From JANWXD01 sp037446115 (lineage in GTDB: Bacteria > Acidobacteriota > Terriglobia > Bryobacterales > Bryobacteraceae): a DNA stretch of 64,000 nt. Every line of letters begins with the position of its first letter. Within the stretch, counting starts at the first letter, position 1. The translations under genes were made by a program, and so were the position numbers. The notes beneath the pieces are model-generated. The model was not told the DNA's origin. It saw nothing but the letters and a program-made list of their open reading frames with translations, and did not search any database. Location: the NCBI GenBank assembly GCA_037446115.1, contig JBBIJF010000022.1:1-64000 (forward strand). The letters run 5' to 3'. Positions 52,306-62,095 of this stretch are shown here, one piece after another.

Positions 52306-53667
52306 GTGGTCATCGTCGGGGGCGGCATCTCCGGACTGTCGGCCGCCTACTACCTGGCCAAAGCCGGCATCGCCTCGACTCTCATCGAGCAGCAGCCCCG
52401 GCTCGGCGGTGTCATTCAGACCGAACTCGTCGAAGGCTGTCTGCTCGAGGCCGGCCCGGACAGTTTCCTGTCCGCCAAACCCTGGGCGATGGAGCTGGTC
52501 CGCGAGCTCGGCCTGGACCACGAGATCATCGGTTCGAACGACCACCTGAGGGTGACCTACATCTTCAGACACGGCCGGCTTGTTCCCCTGCCGGACGGCC
52601 TGATGCTCATGATCCCCACACGCCTCCTGCCGATCGTGACAAGTCCGCTGCTCGGCTGGAGGACAAAACTGCAAATGGCGGCGGAGTTCTTTCGCAAGCC
52701 CCGTCCCTCTCGGACCTCCGATGTTTCCGTCGCGCAGTTCATCGGGGAGCACTACGGCCAGGAGGCGGTGGACTATCTGGCCGAGCCGCTGCTGGCGGGA
52801 GTTTACGGAGGAGACGCAGAGCGACTGAGCGCGGCGAGCGTGCTCAGCCGTTTCCTCGAGCTGGAGCGCAACTACGGCAGCCTGACCCGCGGCGTGCTGG
52901 CCGAACGGCGGCGGCTCCGGAAGGAACGCAACTCGCAACCCCTGTTTCATACCTTGCGCGGCGGCCTGGGAAGTCTGATTGATGCTTTGGTCGAAGCCGG
53001 CAGATCCCATACGCGGACCGTGGCCGCCCGCGCCACCGCCCTGGAACGGCACGACAACGGCTACCGCGTCCGAACCGAAGACGGCGTCTTCCCGGCCGAT
53101 TGTGTCATCCTGGCGTGTCCCGCCTGGCAGAGCGCCGCGCTCGTGCGCACGCTGGATGGTGAACTGGCCGCACTTCTTGAGGCCATCCCGTACCATTCCT
53201 CCGTGACCGTGGCTCTGGGCTACGATCGCCGGCGGTTCACCGGCGCGCTGAACGGCTTCGGGTTCCTCGTACCCCGGCGCGAGCGAGGCCGGATCATCGC
53301 TTGCACCTGCGTGGGAACCAAGTTCGGGCACCGTGTTCCCGAAGACAAGGTCGTGTTGCGCTGTTTCCTCGGAGGGGGCGACGAAAGCGTGCTCGAGCTG
53401 AGTGACGAAGAGCTGGAGGCGTGCGTCCGCAGCGAGCTGCGGCGCATCATGGGCCTTGCCGCGGCGCCGCGGTTCGTACGCATCGCCCGCTGGCCGCGCT
53501 CCATGGCGCAGTATACCGTGGGGCATCAGCAAAGACTTGAAGCCATCGAGGCGCGGCTTCGAAACTTTCCAGGACTGTACCTGGTCGGTAACGCCTACTA
53601 CGGCATCGGCATCCCCGATTGTGTGCGCCTCGGACGCTGCGCGGCCGATTGCATCGCGGGCCGGTAA
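52306..53667 (+). CDS. hemY: Protoporphyrinogen/coproporphyrinogen oxidase, HemY/HemG2 type
   Basis: The flavoenzyme oxidises a porphyrinogen to a porphyrin. The FAD-binding motif 'VIVGGGISGLSAAYYLAKAG' opens the protein, followed by 'LIEQQPRLGGVIQTELVEGC', 'LLEAGPDSFLSAKPWAMELV', 'YLAEPLLAGVYGGDAERLSA' and, at the end, 'LYLVGNAYYGIGIPDCVRLG'. The GTG at 52306 is the most suitable start (453 aa), 10 bp after hemH; its ribosome binding site is weak. The frame also runs further upstream inside hemH, which I ignore as unused. Confidence 0.93.
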   Translation: MVIVGGGISGLSAAYYLAKAGIASTLIEQQPRLGGVIQTELVEGCLLEAGPDSFLSAKPWAMELVRELGLDHEIIGSNDHLRVTYIFRHGRLVPLPDGLMLMIPTRLLPIVTSPLLGWRTKLQMAAEFFRKPRPSRTSDVSVAQFIGEHYGQEAVDYLAEPLLAGVYGGDAERLSAASVLSRFLELERNYGSLTRGVLAERRRLRKERNSQPLFHTLRGGLGSLIDALVEAGRSHTRTVAARATALERHDNGYRVRTEDGVFPADCVILACPAWQSAALVRTLDGELAALLEAIPYHSSVTVALGYDRRRFTGALNGFGFLVPRRERGRIIACTCVGTKFGHRVPEDKVVLRCFLGGGDESVLELSDEELEACVRSELRRIMGLAAAPRFVRIARWPRSMAQYTVGHQQRLEAIEARLRNFPGLYLVGNAYYGIGIPDCVRLGRCAADCIAGR

Positions 53668-53679
53668 CCCTTCCTTCGC

Positions 53680-53710
53680 AAAAAAATCGGGCGGGCCTGG
53701 CGGCCCGCCC
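53680..53710 (-). terminator. Intrinsic terminator of the receptor gene at 53740-57123
   Basis: A 9-bp perfect stem (53689-53697 with 53702-53710) and four-base loop are followed on the minus strand by a T-run (complement of seven A at 53680-53686). It lies 30 bp after the receptor's stop. Confidence 0.85.
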
Positions 53711-53739
53711 CAGTGGAGGTGAAAGCCGAAGGTGGAAGC

Positions 53740-56700
53740 CTAAAAGATCAGCTTCAAGGCGAACTGAATGTTGCGCCGGCCGGCCTTGAGCGCCGGCACG
53801 AACTCAACCGACGATACGTCGGTCTCGCCGCCGTCAATGATCAGGTTCGGGTGGTTCGGCAGATTGTAGAACTCGCCGCGGAACTGCAACGTAAACCGCT
53901 CGTTGACCCGGGTGTTCTTGTAAAAGCCCACGTCAATATTCCAGGCTCCCGGCGAGCGGAACGCATTCCGTCCGGTCATGTTCTTCGGGAAGGGCCCGAA
54001 CTCCGCCGTCCCCGTAATCGGGTGCACGTAGTCGGAGTTGATCGGGGCCCCGGTCAGATCCAGGAACCGGAAGCGGTTCGGCTGCCCGGCCGGCGGCGGA
54101 TTCTCCGTGGGACTCCTCTTTACCGGGCCGTCAAACATCGCCCGCGGGCACACCGCAAAAAACGCGTTGGTGCAGTCCCAGAGCGTGTACGGGTTCCCCG
54201 TCCGCGCCGTGAAGATCGGAGCCACGACCCAGCCGTGCAGGATCCGGTTCACCACGCCGCGCGTGTTGCGCGCGAAGGGGATCTCCCAGTGCGCTCCCAG
54301 CCCGAGACGGTGCCGGATGTCAAAATCCGCGTCGCCGCGGTCGAGCTTAGGATCGAAGGGGTCGAGCAGACCCAGGTTGAAATTGTTCGACCGCTCGCTG
54401 AAGGTGGAACTCAGGTTATCAATGGCGTGCGACCACGTATAGTTCGCGGTCAGATTCAAACCCGTGTCCTTGAAGTTGCGGATCGTCGTGCGGATGTTGA
54501 GCCCGTGATAATCCGAAAACGCGTTGCCTCCCCTGCGGTTAATGTTGGTGTACTGCGTCAGGCGCAGCCGGTTGGTGCACACGAGGGGATTGCCCGGATC
54601 GGCGCAGGGGTCGCCAAGGAACACATGCCCTGACCCCACCCGGTTCGGATCTTCCAGCGAGTACAGCCGCTGCCCCTTCGATCCGGAATAGTCCAGACCC
54701 ACCACCAGGCCGTTACTCACCTCCCGCTCGAGCGAGGCGCTCCAGAAATGGGCGTAGGCCGTGCGGATGTTCGCGTCCACGTTGCGCAGGCTCACGCGAG
54801 GGAGAGCCTTCGTCCCGCTCGTCCCCGCCAGCGGCCCGGCGTTGTCCACGCTGACCGGAATCCTGGGCAGATCCACACCGGCCGTCAGCGCAATCACGGC
54901 GTAATTCGGCGGGTTCTGGATCACGTTGAACGTCACGTTGCCGAAATTCCGCTCATAACCGATGCCGTAGCCCGCGCGGAAGCTCGTCTTGCCGTCTCCC
55001 GTGATATCCCACGCAAAGCCCAGCCGGGGCGCGAAGTTATCCCAGTCCTTTCGCCACAGTCCTTTGATCGGGCTGTTCGGAACGATGGCCACATCCCCGT
55101 TGCGGATCTGCTGAAAGATGTTGCCGCCGGCCCCGTCATAGTAGTTCGAATCGAGGCGCGGATTTTTGTTGTGCTGCACCCCGAAATACTCCCAGCGCAC
55201 GCCGAGATTCACCGTCATCCGCGGCCGTACGCGCCAGGAGTCCTGCACATACAGCGCAAACTCGTGGTAGCGGTTGCTCCGGCTGAAGCTCGGAGGCCCC
55301 ACAGGAAGCTGTAGCGTGCACTGGGGCGTAACCGTAGCCCCGCACGGAAACTTGCCCTGCGGGTCCACCGCCGCCTGGAACCGCAGCAGGTCGCCGCTCA
55401 GGAAGTTATCCATCGCCGTACCGAAACGCGTGCTCAGCGTCTCGGCAGCCTCCTGGTAGGCGCCGAAGGTCCGGTTGTCCCGCAGGTACACGTAAGAGCC
55501 GCCAAAACGGAACTGATGAGCTCCCTTGGTGTAACTGATGTCCTCGTAACCCTGGAGGAAATTCTGCGGCCCGCCGAACGGAATCCCCGTGCCCGGGCTG
55601 AAGGGAAGGTATCCCGGAAAGGCCACGCTCGTTCCGAGAAATACCGCCCGCCGATCGAGCATGTACAGCGTCGGCACCACACCGGCCGAACCGAGGGGCT
55701 GCAACGTGTTCAGCCGGTTGAACACTAGCTTCGACTGCGTGACGAAACGCGGGGAAGGCGTGTGGATCAGCGAAGCCAGGTAACTCTGGTTGCGGGTCGT
55801 CACGCCCGTGTCAAAACCAGCGTAGGGGCTGTTCGATACCGTGCCGTCGAAAATGTCCCGGTCCTCCAGCGCGTAACGGCCGTAAAGCTGCGTCCGCTCG
55901 CTGAGGTTGTAATCCACCCGCCCGACCAGCAACACCGCGTTCTGCGGGTCGCCGCCGCCCGCGTCGCTGGGGATGGTGTAAGTAACCTTCTCAAAGAGCG
56001 GCATGTTGGGATCCAGCCGCTGGCACGGGCCACCCGCCGCCGCTCCGGCGCAGGGATCAAACCCCTGGGAGATCAGCTGGTTGCGGCTGAAGATCCCCAG
56101 GCTCTGCGCGTCGGAGCGCCGCTTGCCCAGCCGCGAGAAAAACTCGCGCGTGTTCGGCGCAGCCGCAGCGATGAACTGCGGCGTCGGAGTCCAGGCAAAC
56201 TGGGACGCGCCGCTGCGAATCCGGATCCACTCCGTGTTCTGGAAAAAGAACGCCTTGTCTTTCTTGATCGGCCCGCCGATCGAGTAGCCGAACTGGTTCC
56301 GCGTGAAGACTGAGCGCGGCACGCCGTTGGCGTTATTTTCCGGAGTGTTCGACGTCAGCCGAGACACCCGGTTGAACTCGTAGGCCGTACCGTGGAATTC
56401 GTTGGTCCCCGACCTGGTGGCGACGTTGACCACACCCCCGCCGGCGCGCCCGAACTCCGCCGTGAAGTTGCTGGTCAGTACGCTGAACTCCTGCACCGAA
56501 TCCAGCGGGACGGTCTGGCCCACGGCCGCCACGAACTCGTCGTTGTTGGCTGCCCCGTCCAGCAGGATGTTGGTCGAGGCCGCCCGCTGGCCGTTGATCG
56601 CCACTCCCACGCCACGGCCCGTCGGGTCGGCTTCGGAAACGTTCCCGGCGGTCACCACGAAGTCGTACGGATTGCGTGTGAGGCTGGGCAGTTCCACGAC

Positions 56701-57123
56701 GGCATCGCGGTCAATGACGACGCCCAGCGTCTGCGTCGCCGTGTTCACCTGCACCGCCGTGGCCGCCACCTCCACCACTGTCTCCGTGCGCCCGACTTCG
56801 AGACGGAAATCCGCCGTCACGCGCGCACCCACCGCCACCGTCACCGGTCGCCGCTGCGTGGCAAACCCGGCGGCCTCCACCGTGACCTCGTAATCTCCGG
56901 GCAGCAGGTTGGCAAACGCGTACAGGCCCGCTTCATTGGTCGTCGCGCTGCGGCTCGCCTGCGTCGCCTGCGCCCGCACAGTGACCTTCGCGTTCGGCAC
57001 GACCGCGCCCGTCGGATCCATTACAGTACCCACGATCTGGCCGGTCTCGACCTGCCCGGCCAAAGGCAGGGCTGTCAGCAAGACCGCCAGCACACCGATC
57101 AACCACGCTTCACGGCTTCGCAT
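53740..57123 (-). CDS. TonB-dependent-receptor-like outer-membrane protein, Oar type (1127 aa)
   Basis: A signal peptide is followed by a carboxypeptidase-regulatory domain ('GQIVGTVMDPTGAVVPNAKV', 'NEAGLYAFANLLPGDYEVTV'), a plug domain ('ILLDGAANNDEFVAAVGQTV', 'FGRAGGGVVNVATRSGTNEF') and a long barrel ending in 'AGRRNIQFALKLIF'. The C-terminal Phe and alternating strands support an outer-membrane barrel. A good intrinsic terminator follows. Substrate unknown; it sits between the haem genes and another receptor of the same kind. Confidence 0.92.
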   Translation of the reverse strand: MRSREAWLIGVLAVLLTALPLAGQVETGQIVGTVMDPTGAVVPNAKVTVRAQATQASRSATTNEAGLYAFANLLPGDYEVTVEAAGFATQRRPVTVAVGARVTADFRLEVGRTETVVEVAATAVQVNTATQTLGVVIDRDAVVELPSLTRNPYDFVVTAGNVSEADPTGRGVGVAINGQRAASTNILLDGAANNDEFVAAVGQTVPLDSVQEFSVLTSNFTAEFGRAGGGVVNVATRSGTNEFHGTAYEFNRVSRLTSNTPENNANGVPRSVFTRNQFGYSIGGPIKKDKAFFFQNTEWIRIRSGASQFAWTPTPQFIAAAAPNTREFFSRLGKRRSDAQSLGIFSRNQLISQGFDPCAGAAAGGPCQRLDPNMPLFEKVTYTIPSDAGGGDPQNAVLLVGRVDYNLSERTQLYGRYALEDRDIFDGTVSNSPYAGFDTGVTTRNQSYLASLIHTPSPRFVTQSKLVFNRLNTLQPLGSAGVVPTLYMLDRRAVFLGTSVAFPGYLPFSPGTGIPFGGPQNFLQGYEDISYTKGAHQFRFGGSYVYLRDNRTFGAYQEAAETLSTRFGTAMDNFLSGDLLRFQAAVDPQGKFPCGATVTPQCTLQLPVGPPSFSRSNRYHEFALYVQDSWRVRPRMTVNLGVRWEYFGVQHNKNPRLDSNYYDGAGGNIFQQIRNGDVAIVPNSPIKGLWRKDWDNFAPRLGFAWDITGDGKTSFRAGYGIGYERNFGNVTFNVIQNPPNYAVIALTAGVDLPRIPVSVDNAGPLAGTSGTKALPRVSLRNVDANIRTAYAHFWSASLEREVSNGLVVGLDYSGSKGQRLYSLEDPNRVGSGHVFLGDPCADPGNPLVCTNRLRLTQYTNINRRGGNAFSDYHGLNIRTTIRNFKDTGLNLTANYTWSHAIDNLSSTFSERSNNFNLGLLDPFDPKLDRGDADFDIRHRLGLGAHWEIPFARNTRGVVNRILHGWVVAPIFTARTGNPYTLWDCTNAFFAVCPRAMFDGPVKRSPTENPPPAGQPNRFRFLDLTGAPINSDYVHPITGTAEFGPFPKNMTGRNAFRSPGAWNIDVGFYKNTRVNERFTLQFRGEFYNLPNHPNLIIDGGETDVSSVEFVPALKAGRRNIQFALKLIF

Positions 57124-57346
57124 ACTACCAGTTCCTTTCCCTGGGGAAATTTGGACTGCGTCCTCAGCCTTGCACGCAGAGGTCCACAGGCGCTGTACAA
57201 GCGCAAAAACTCAGTTTCTCAGTAGGTTAGCGGCATCTCGAAGCCGCCACCACGCAGGGGTTGTTCCCGTTTCCGGTAGACACCCTGCCGAATTTGGAAC
57301 TTACAACTGTCGCCGGCTCGCTCCGGGAGAGCCCGGCGAGGCGCCG

Positions 57347-60300
57347 TCAGAAGCTGAAATGAATCCCGAGGCGGACCGTGCGTGGTCCTTGGAAACTGGA
57401 TGCCCAGCCGTAACCCGGGGCTACGCGGATCCCCCGCTCGGCCATCATCTTCTTGTAGTCGAACCCCTTGAAGAAGTCCGCCTCGTGCTCGAAGGCGATC
57501 TGGCCGTCGTTAGGATGCGTGTAGCGCACGTAGCGGTCCGTCACCGTGCTCTGATTGAACAGGTTGAAAAATTCGAAGCCCACCTCGGCCCGGTAACGCT
57601 CGCTCCGGATGCGGAACTCGTGCGTAACGGCCAGATCCAGGTTTGAGAAAGTGGGCGTCCGGCCCATGTCGCCCCTCCCGTTGACGAAGATTGGAACGCT
57701 GCTGACGGCGAACACCTCCGTGGTGAGCGGCGTCCCGCTCATCAGGAACCACACCGGCGAAAAGCGCGTCTCCCCGGCACGGCTGCGGAAGATGTACGAT
57801 CCGAACAGCTTGAAGGCGTGCGGGCGGTCGGTCGCCAGCCGGCCGTACACAAGCTGACCCTTGGCGTCGTAGCTCATGAACGGCAGCTCAAAGTACCGGT
57901 TGACGTTCGGGCTCTGGCGGCCATTTTCGTCCGAACTGGCCAACCCGCCGTAGTTGCCCCACAGGCGGCTGAGCGTGTAGCTGGCCTGGAACACCAGATT
58001 GCGCCCGAAGCGGTGATCCAGCCGCAGCTCCATCGCATCGTAGTCGCGCTTGGCCTTCGGCGTCACCGGGATCCCGGGGCCCCAGGTCTTCGGGTCGGCC
58101 GTGATCCCGAAACCGGGATTGGCGATGAAGTACTTCTCGCCCTGGGGCGTCAGAATGCCCACATCTTCGATGGTCCGGTCCAGCCGGCGCCGCGTGTAGC
58201 GTGCATTCAACACGAGCGAAGAGGTCAAAGCGTGCTCCACGCCGAAGTCCCACACCCGGATCCGCATCGGCTTCAGGTTCGGATCAATGGTGTTGTCGTT
58301 CGGATCGTTGGAGGGGATGCGCCAGTCCACCACCTCGAACACGTTCGGATTGGTCTGACCGAGCGGCAGCGGCTTGATTTTGAAAAAGTCCGGATCATCG
58401 AGCGGATAGACCCGGTCATGCCACTTGTCGCCGCCGAAGCTGCCGCGCGGCATTTCGTACTTCATCATGTCGTAGAACAGCCCGAACGCCCCGTAGAGTT
58501 TCGTCTTGGTGTTGCCGAACAGATCGTAGGCAAACCCAAGCCGCGGCGCCACCTTTTGGCTGAAGCCGAACTCGATGGCGCGCCCCGGTATCCGGGGATC
58601 GGCGCTGAAAGAGGGTAGAAACTCTCGCTCGAACCGCACGCCCAGATTCAGCCGCAGCCGCGGGTGGACGTTCCAGCCGTCCTGAACATAAAAGCTCGTA
58701 TTGTCGCTGCCGACGTCGCCCGTTGTCGCAAAGAAGCGGTCAATGTAGTACCCGTACTTGCCCCGCATCGTGCCCGGCACGGTGATGCCGATTCGCGTGC
58801 GGTTCCAGTAAAGGAAAATGTAGCCGTCCGGCCAGCCCGAAAACACGTCGTTGTGCAGCCGGTTGGTCTGATAGCCGAACTTGAAGCTGTGCTGACCTCC
58901 CAGATGGGTGATCCAGGTCCCGTCCGCGCTCAGGTTCCACCGTGTCTGAATGTCCTTGACCGTCTGGAAGTTGTTCGGCGTGAAATCGCCGGCCGGTCCC
59001 TGCAGATTCGGAGGAACCGGCAGATCCGGCGGCAGGTTCGTATTGGCGTTTGCAAACCGGTACCGCGTGCCTCGGGGAATTCCGTAGTCCTTGTAGTTCC
59101 GATAGTTTTAACCGCCGCGGAGGCTGAACAGCAGCCTGGCCGTCGCCGTGTAGTCTGCGCCGTAAGCATAAGTCGCTCCCGGGCTCCGATACCCTCGATC
59201 CGGCCACGGCGCCTTCGGGTCATCAGTCCCCTGCTGATTCGGTAGCAGCCCATTAACCTTGTACGGCGAGTACACGTAGGACAGATAGGTGCGCAGCTTG
59301 GCTGCCGGAGCAACATCCAGTTTGGCCGTCAGCCAGTCCTGCCGGTCCCGGCGATACCAGACCACGTTGCCGTAGTCGCGGAACCGCTGCTCGGTCACCC
59401 GCCGGTCGTAGCGCCACATCGCGGGAAAGTAACTCCCGAAAAACCACAGCTTGTCCTTCACGAAGGGCCCGCCCAGCGAAAATCCCGGATTGAGGAATCG
59501 CAAACCGTCTCGCTTGTTATGAAAGTAATCCGCAATATTGTCATTGAGGGGACTCGGCGCTCGCAGCGTGGGTCGCGGCCCCGCATTCATCCCGTCGGTC
59601 TCGTGGTACAGGGAAAACTGGCCGTGAAACTCGTTGCTCCCGCTCCGCAGAATCGTGTTGACCACGCCGCCGGTGGCGCCGCCGTACTGTGCCTCAAACC
59701 CGCTGCTCTTCACCTGAAGCTCGGAGACAAACTCCATCGGCACGCGGCTCGCAGTCGGCAGGTTGCCGTGCTGTAAATCCGTGACCTCGACCCCGTCAAT
59801 GACAAAGACGTTTTCCGAACCGCTCGAGCCGTCCACCTGGTATCCCGCAGCTCCTTGCTTGGGCTCGCGCCGGGCTCCCGGCGCCAGCTCGATCAGCATG
59901 TCAAACGAGCGCGACTTGGGCAGGAATTCGAAAAAGCTTACGTTGACGTTGGTCGCGCTGCCGCTTTGGGAAACGTCAATCAGGGCCGGCGTGGCCGACA
60001 CCGTTACACTTTCCGTCACCGCGCCCACCTCCAGCCGCGCGTCCACGGTGAGCAGCCGCCCCACCTGGAGCATGATCCCCGACTGCTCCAGCGTTCGGAA
60101 TCCGCTGGCCGTTACTGTTATCGTGTAGGTGCCCGGAGGCAGCGACGGGAAAATGTAACTACCCGTTCCGTCCGTCGTCGTCCGCTGCGCCCGCACCAGC
60201 GACGGACTGCTCGCCTCCACCGTCGCGTTCGGCACCGCCGCCCCCGAAGGATCCGTAACCGTGCCTCGGATCCCGCCAGTCGTCTCCTGGCCCGTGGCCA

Positions 60301-60355
60301 CCACAGCCACCAGGAGCACAGAAACCACATAAGCCGCGAAGGCACGTATCCACAT
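57347..60355 (-). pseudogene. TonB-dependent-receptor-like gene interrupted by one in-frame TAA
   Basis: The gene starts at an ATG (60355) with an AGGAGG site and a signal peptide ('WIRAFAAYVVSVLLVAVVAT'). The carboxypeptidase-regulatory domain ('GGIRGTVTDPSGAAVPNATV') and plug ('SGFEAQYGGATGGVVNTILR') follow. At 59108-59110 a TAA stops the frame after 'LLFSLRGG'. The same frame then continues without any further stop, 'NYRNYKDYGIPRGTRYRF', through a complete barrel to 'GPRTVRLGIHFSF'. The total is about 1001 codons plus the stop. A single base change explains it: recent pseudogene, sequencing error, or suppression. Confidence 0.85.
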
Positions 60356-60669
60356 ACACCCTCCTATGCTGGACAGAAATTGCAGTTTCCGAAGGCGGCT
60401 AGCGCAATGAGACTTTAGCTGGTTCAACCGCGCTGAGCCACAGCTCACCGCCTCAGCTCCCCAATAGGCGCCCTTCCCCAATTGCGTAACCTCTCGGAAG
60501 CTGTTTCCGAGCCGCAGTATGCCACTGTAAACTTGCGATTTCCAGACCCTATTTACAGCTGCCCGCCGTTTCGGCCGGATCCGGATCTGGGCCCCAGTGC
60601 GACCACTACCCCGTTGCATACCTCCTCACGCGGGACATGGCTGCCCCGCGCCCGTGTATCCTACGGGCA
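60356..60669. other. Divergent intergenic region
   Basis: These 314 bp separate the receptor gene and the membrane glycosyltransferase. The minus side carries the AGGAGG site of the receptor gene and a weak promoter-like pair (TTGCGC, 17 bases, TGCAAT). The plus side ends with a TATCCT box 7 bases before the next ATG. No gene is seen. Confidence 0.45.
60657..60662 (+). promoter_or_regulatory. -10 box (TATCCT) before the TMTC-like gene
   Basis: TATCCT, directly preceded by TG, lies 7 bases before the ATG at 60670. No -35 and no ribosome binding site are clear, so a leaderless message is possible. Confidence 0.35.
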
Positions 60670-62079
60670 ATGCCACGGCTGCAACTCCGCCTCGGTGGCG
60701 TGCCCGGCGGGCGGGAGCGCCTCCTCGGTGTGGGTCTGCTTTCGCTCCTCGTCTTCGCGCTCTGGCTCCCCGCCCTGGAGGCACAGCGCGTCTCCGACGA
60801 TTTCCAAGTGGTCGGTAGGATCGGCTTCTCCGACGTCCTCCGCTACTTCCGGGAGTCCTTCGGTTTCGGCAGGAACGAATACCGGCCCCTGACAGCGGCC
60901 TCCTTCGCCTTAGACCGGTGGATCTGGGGCGAACAGGCTGCGGGGTACCATTTCACGAATCTGGTCTTGCACTGGACCGTTTCGGTGTTGCTCTTCGCAC
61001 TGCTGCGCAGCCTGTTGCGCGACGTGCCCGCGGCGCTGCTGGCCGCTGCTTTGTTCGCCCTCCACCCCGTGACGCATGAACGAGTGGCCTGGATCGCTGC
61101 CCGCGACGGACTGGTGAGCGGAGCCTTTCTGATGGCAGCGCTGCGCCTGTACGCTGCATTCCGGCGCAACCAACGCCCCCCGTTTCTCTTTCTCGCCCTC
61201 GGCACGCAGGCCGCTGCACTGCTCGCTTACGAGGGAGCCGTCATTGGGCCGCTGCTTGTTCTGGCAGCAGAGGCTTGCTTTTTCGCCCGCCGGCGATGGC
61301 ACGATATGCTCCGGTTCGCCTCGCCCTTTGCTCTGGTCACCGCGGCCTATGTCGTGCTCTGGTGGCTGATCTTCCGCGGGTCGGTGGGGGCGTACGCCTT
61401 CGCCGGCGACGCCGGTGAGGTCGCGGAAAACTATGGCCGGCTGCTTTATTCACTGTTCTTCGGCCACCGGCGCCTCCTCCTGGCGTTAGCCTACGCCGTC
61501 ATCGTGCTCGGCGCATTCGTGCGACTCCGCGCCTGGCGCTCCTCGGCGGCTTTCGGCTTCGCGTTCCTGGTGATAGCCTACCTTCCGTTCGCCGTTCTCG
61601 ACGGATTCGCGCACCGCTTTGCGTACATGAGTGCTGCGGGTTTCGCGACGCTCCTGGCCGGCGCCATCGTCTCGGCGGCTCGCCTCGGTCGGCCCGCGGC
61701 CCGCACAGCCATCTTGGCCGCGGCCGTGTTGGTCTCCGGCTACTACTTGGTCACGGTCCGCCGGATCCTGGCTGAATGGATCGCCGCCGGCGAAATCGCC
61801 GCCCGCCTCACCAGAGCCGTCCGCCACTTGCAGCCGGACCTTCCCGAAGGAGCGGTAGTAATGATGCGCGGGGTGCCGGCGATGCACGGACGGGCGATGG
61901 TCTTCCCAACGGGCCTCGAGGTCGCCGTGGAGCAGCAGTACGGCAAACGGCTGAATGTGCGAAAGGTCACCGCCTTTGACCGCCAGGTGATCCGGGCGCT
62001 CCTTGAAGCCGGCTCGCCGGTTTATTGCTTCGAATGGACACCGCAGGGACGACTGCAACCCGTGCCTCTGCCGCCGTAG
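60670..62079 (+). CDS. Polytopic membrane glycosyltransferase, TMTC/PMT-like (469 aa)
   Basis: The protein has about ten membrane segments, and after the first helix the motif 'LPALEAQRVSDDFQVVGRIG' with an acidic pair. Next come 'NEYRPLTAASFALDRWIWGE' and 'AGYHFTNLVLHWTVSVLLFA', the pattern of O-mannosyltransferase TMTC/PMT-like proteins that use lipid-linked sugars. 'FALHPVTHERVAWIAARDGL' is also typical. No TPR region follows, unlike eukaryotic TMTC. The ATG at 60670 is chosen over one 33 bp upstream because a -10 box lies between. Substrate unknown. Confidence 0.78.
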   Translation: MPRLQLRLGGVPGGRERLLGVGLLSLLVFALWLPALEAQRVSDDFQVVGRIGFSDVLRYFRESFGFGRNEYRPLTAASFALDRWIWGEQAAGYHFTNLVLHWTVSVLLFALLRSLLRDVPAALLAAALFALHPVTHERVAWIAARDGLVSGAFLMAALRLYAAFRRNQRPPFLFLALGTQAAALLAYEGAVIGPLLVLAAEACFFARRRWHDMLRFASPFALVTAAYVVLWWLIFRGSVGAYAFAGDAGEVAENYGRLLYSLFFGHRRLLLALAYAVIVLGAFVRLRAWRSSAAFGFAFLVIAYLPFAVLDGFAHRFAYMSAAGFATLLAGAIVSAARLGRPAARTAILAAAVLVSGYYLVTVRRILAEWIAAGEIAARLTRAVRHLQPDLPEGAVVMMRGVPAMHGRAMVFPTGLEVAVEQQYGKRLNVRKVTAFDRQVIRALLEAGSPVYCFEWTPQGRLQPVPLPP

Positions 62080-62095
62080 CCTCACTTATGCCGCC

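Noticed and set aside
57312..57337. Imperfect GC hairpin after the interrupted receptor gene
   Set aside because: It has a bulge and no T-run on the minus strand, so it does not qualify as an intrinsic terminator.
57347..60355. Two separate receptor genes in place of one interrupted gene
   Set aside because: The parts are in the same frame, divide inside the barrel, and the second part has no signal peptide or plug; one gene with a nonsense codon fits better.
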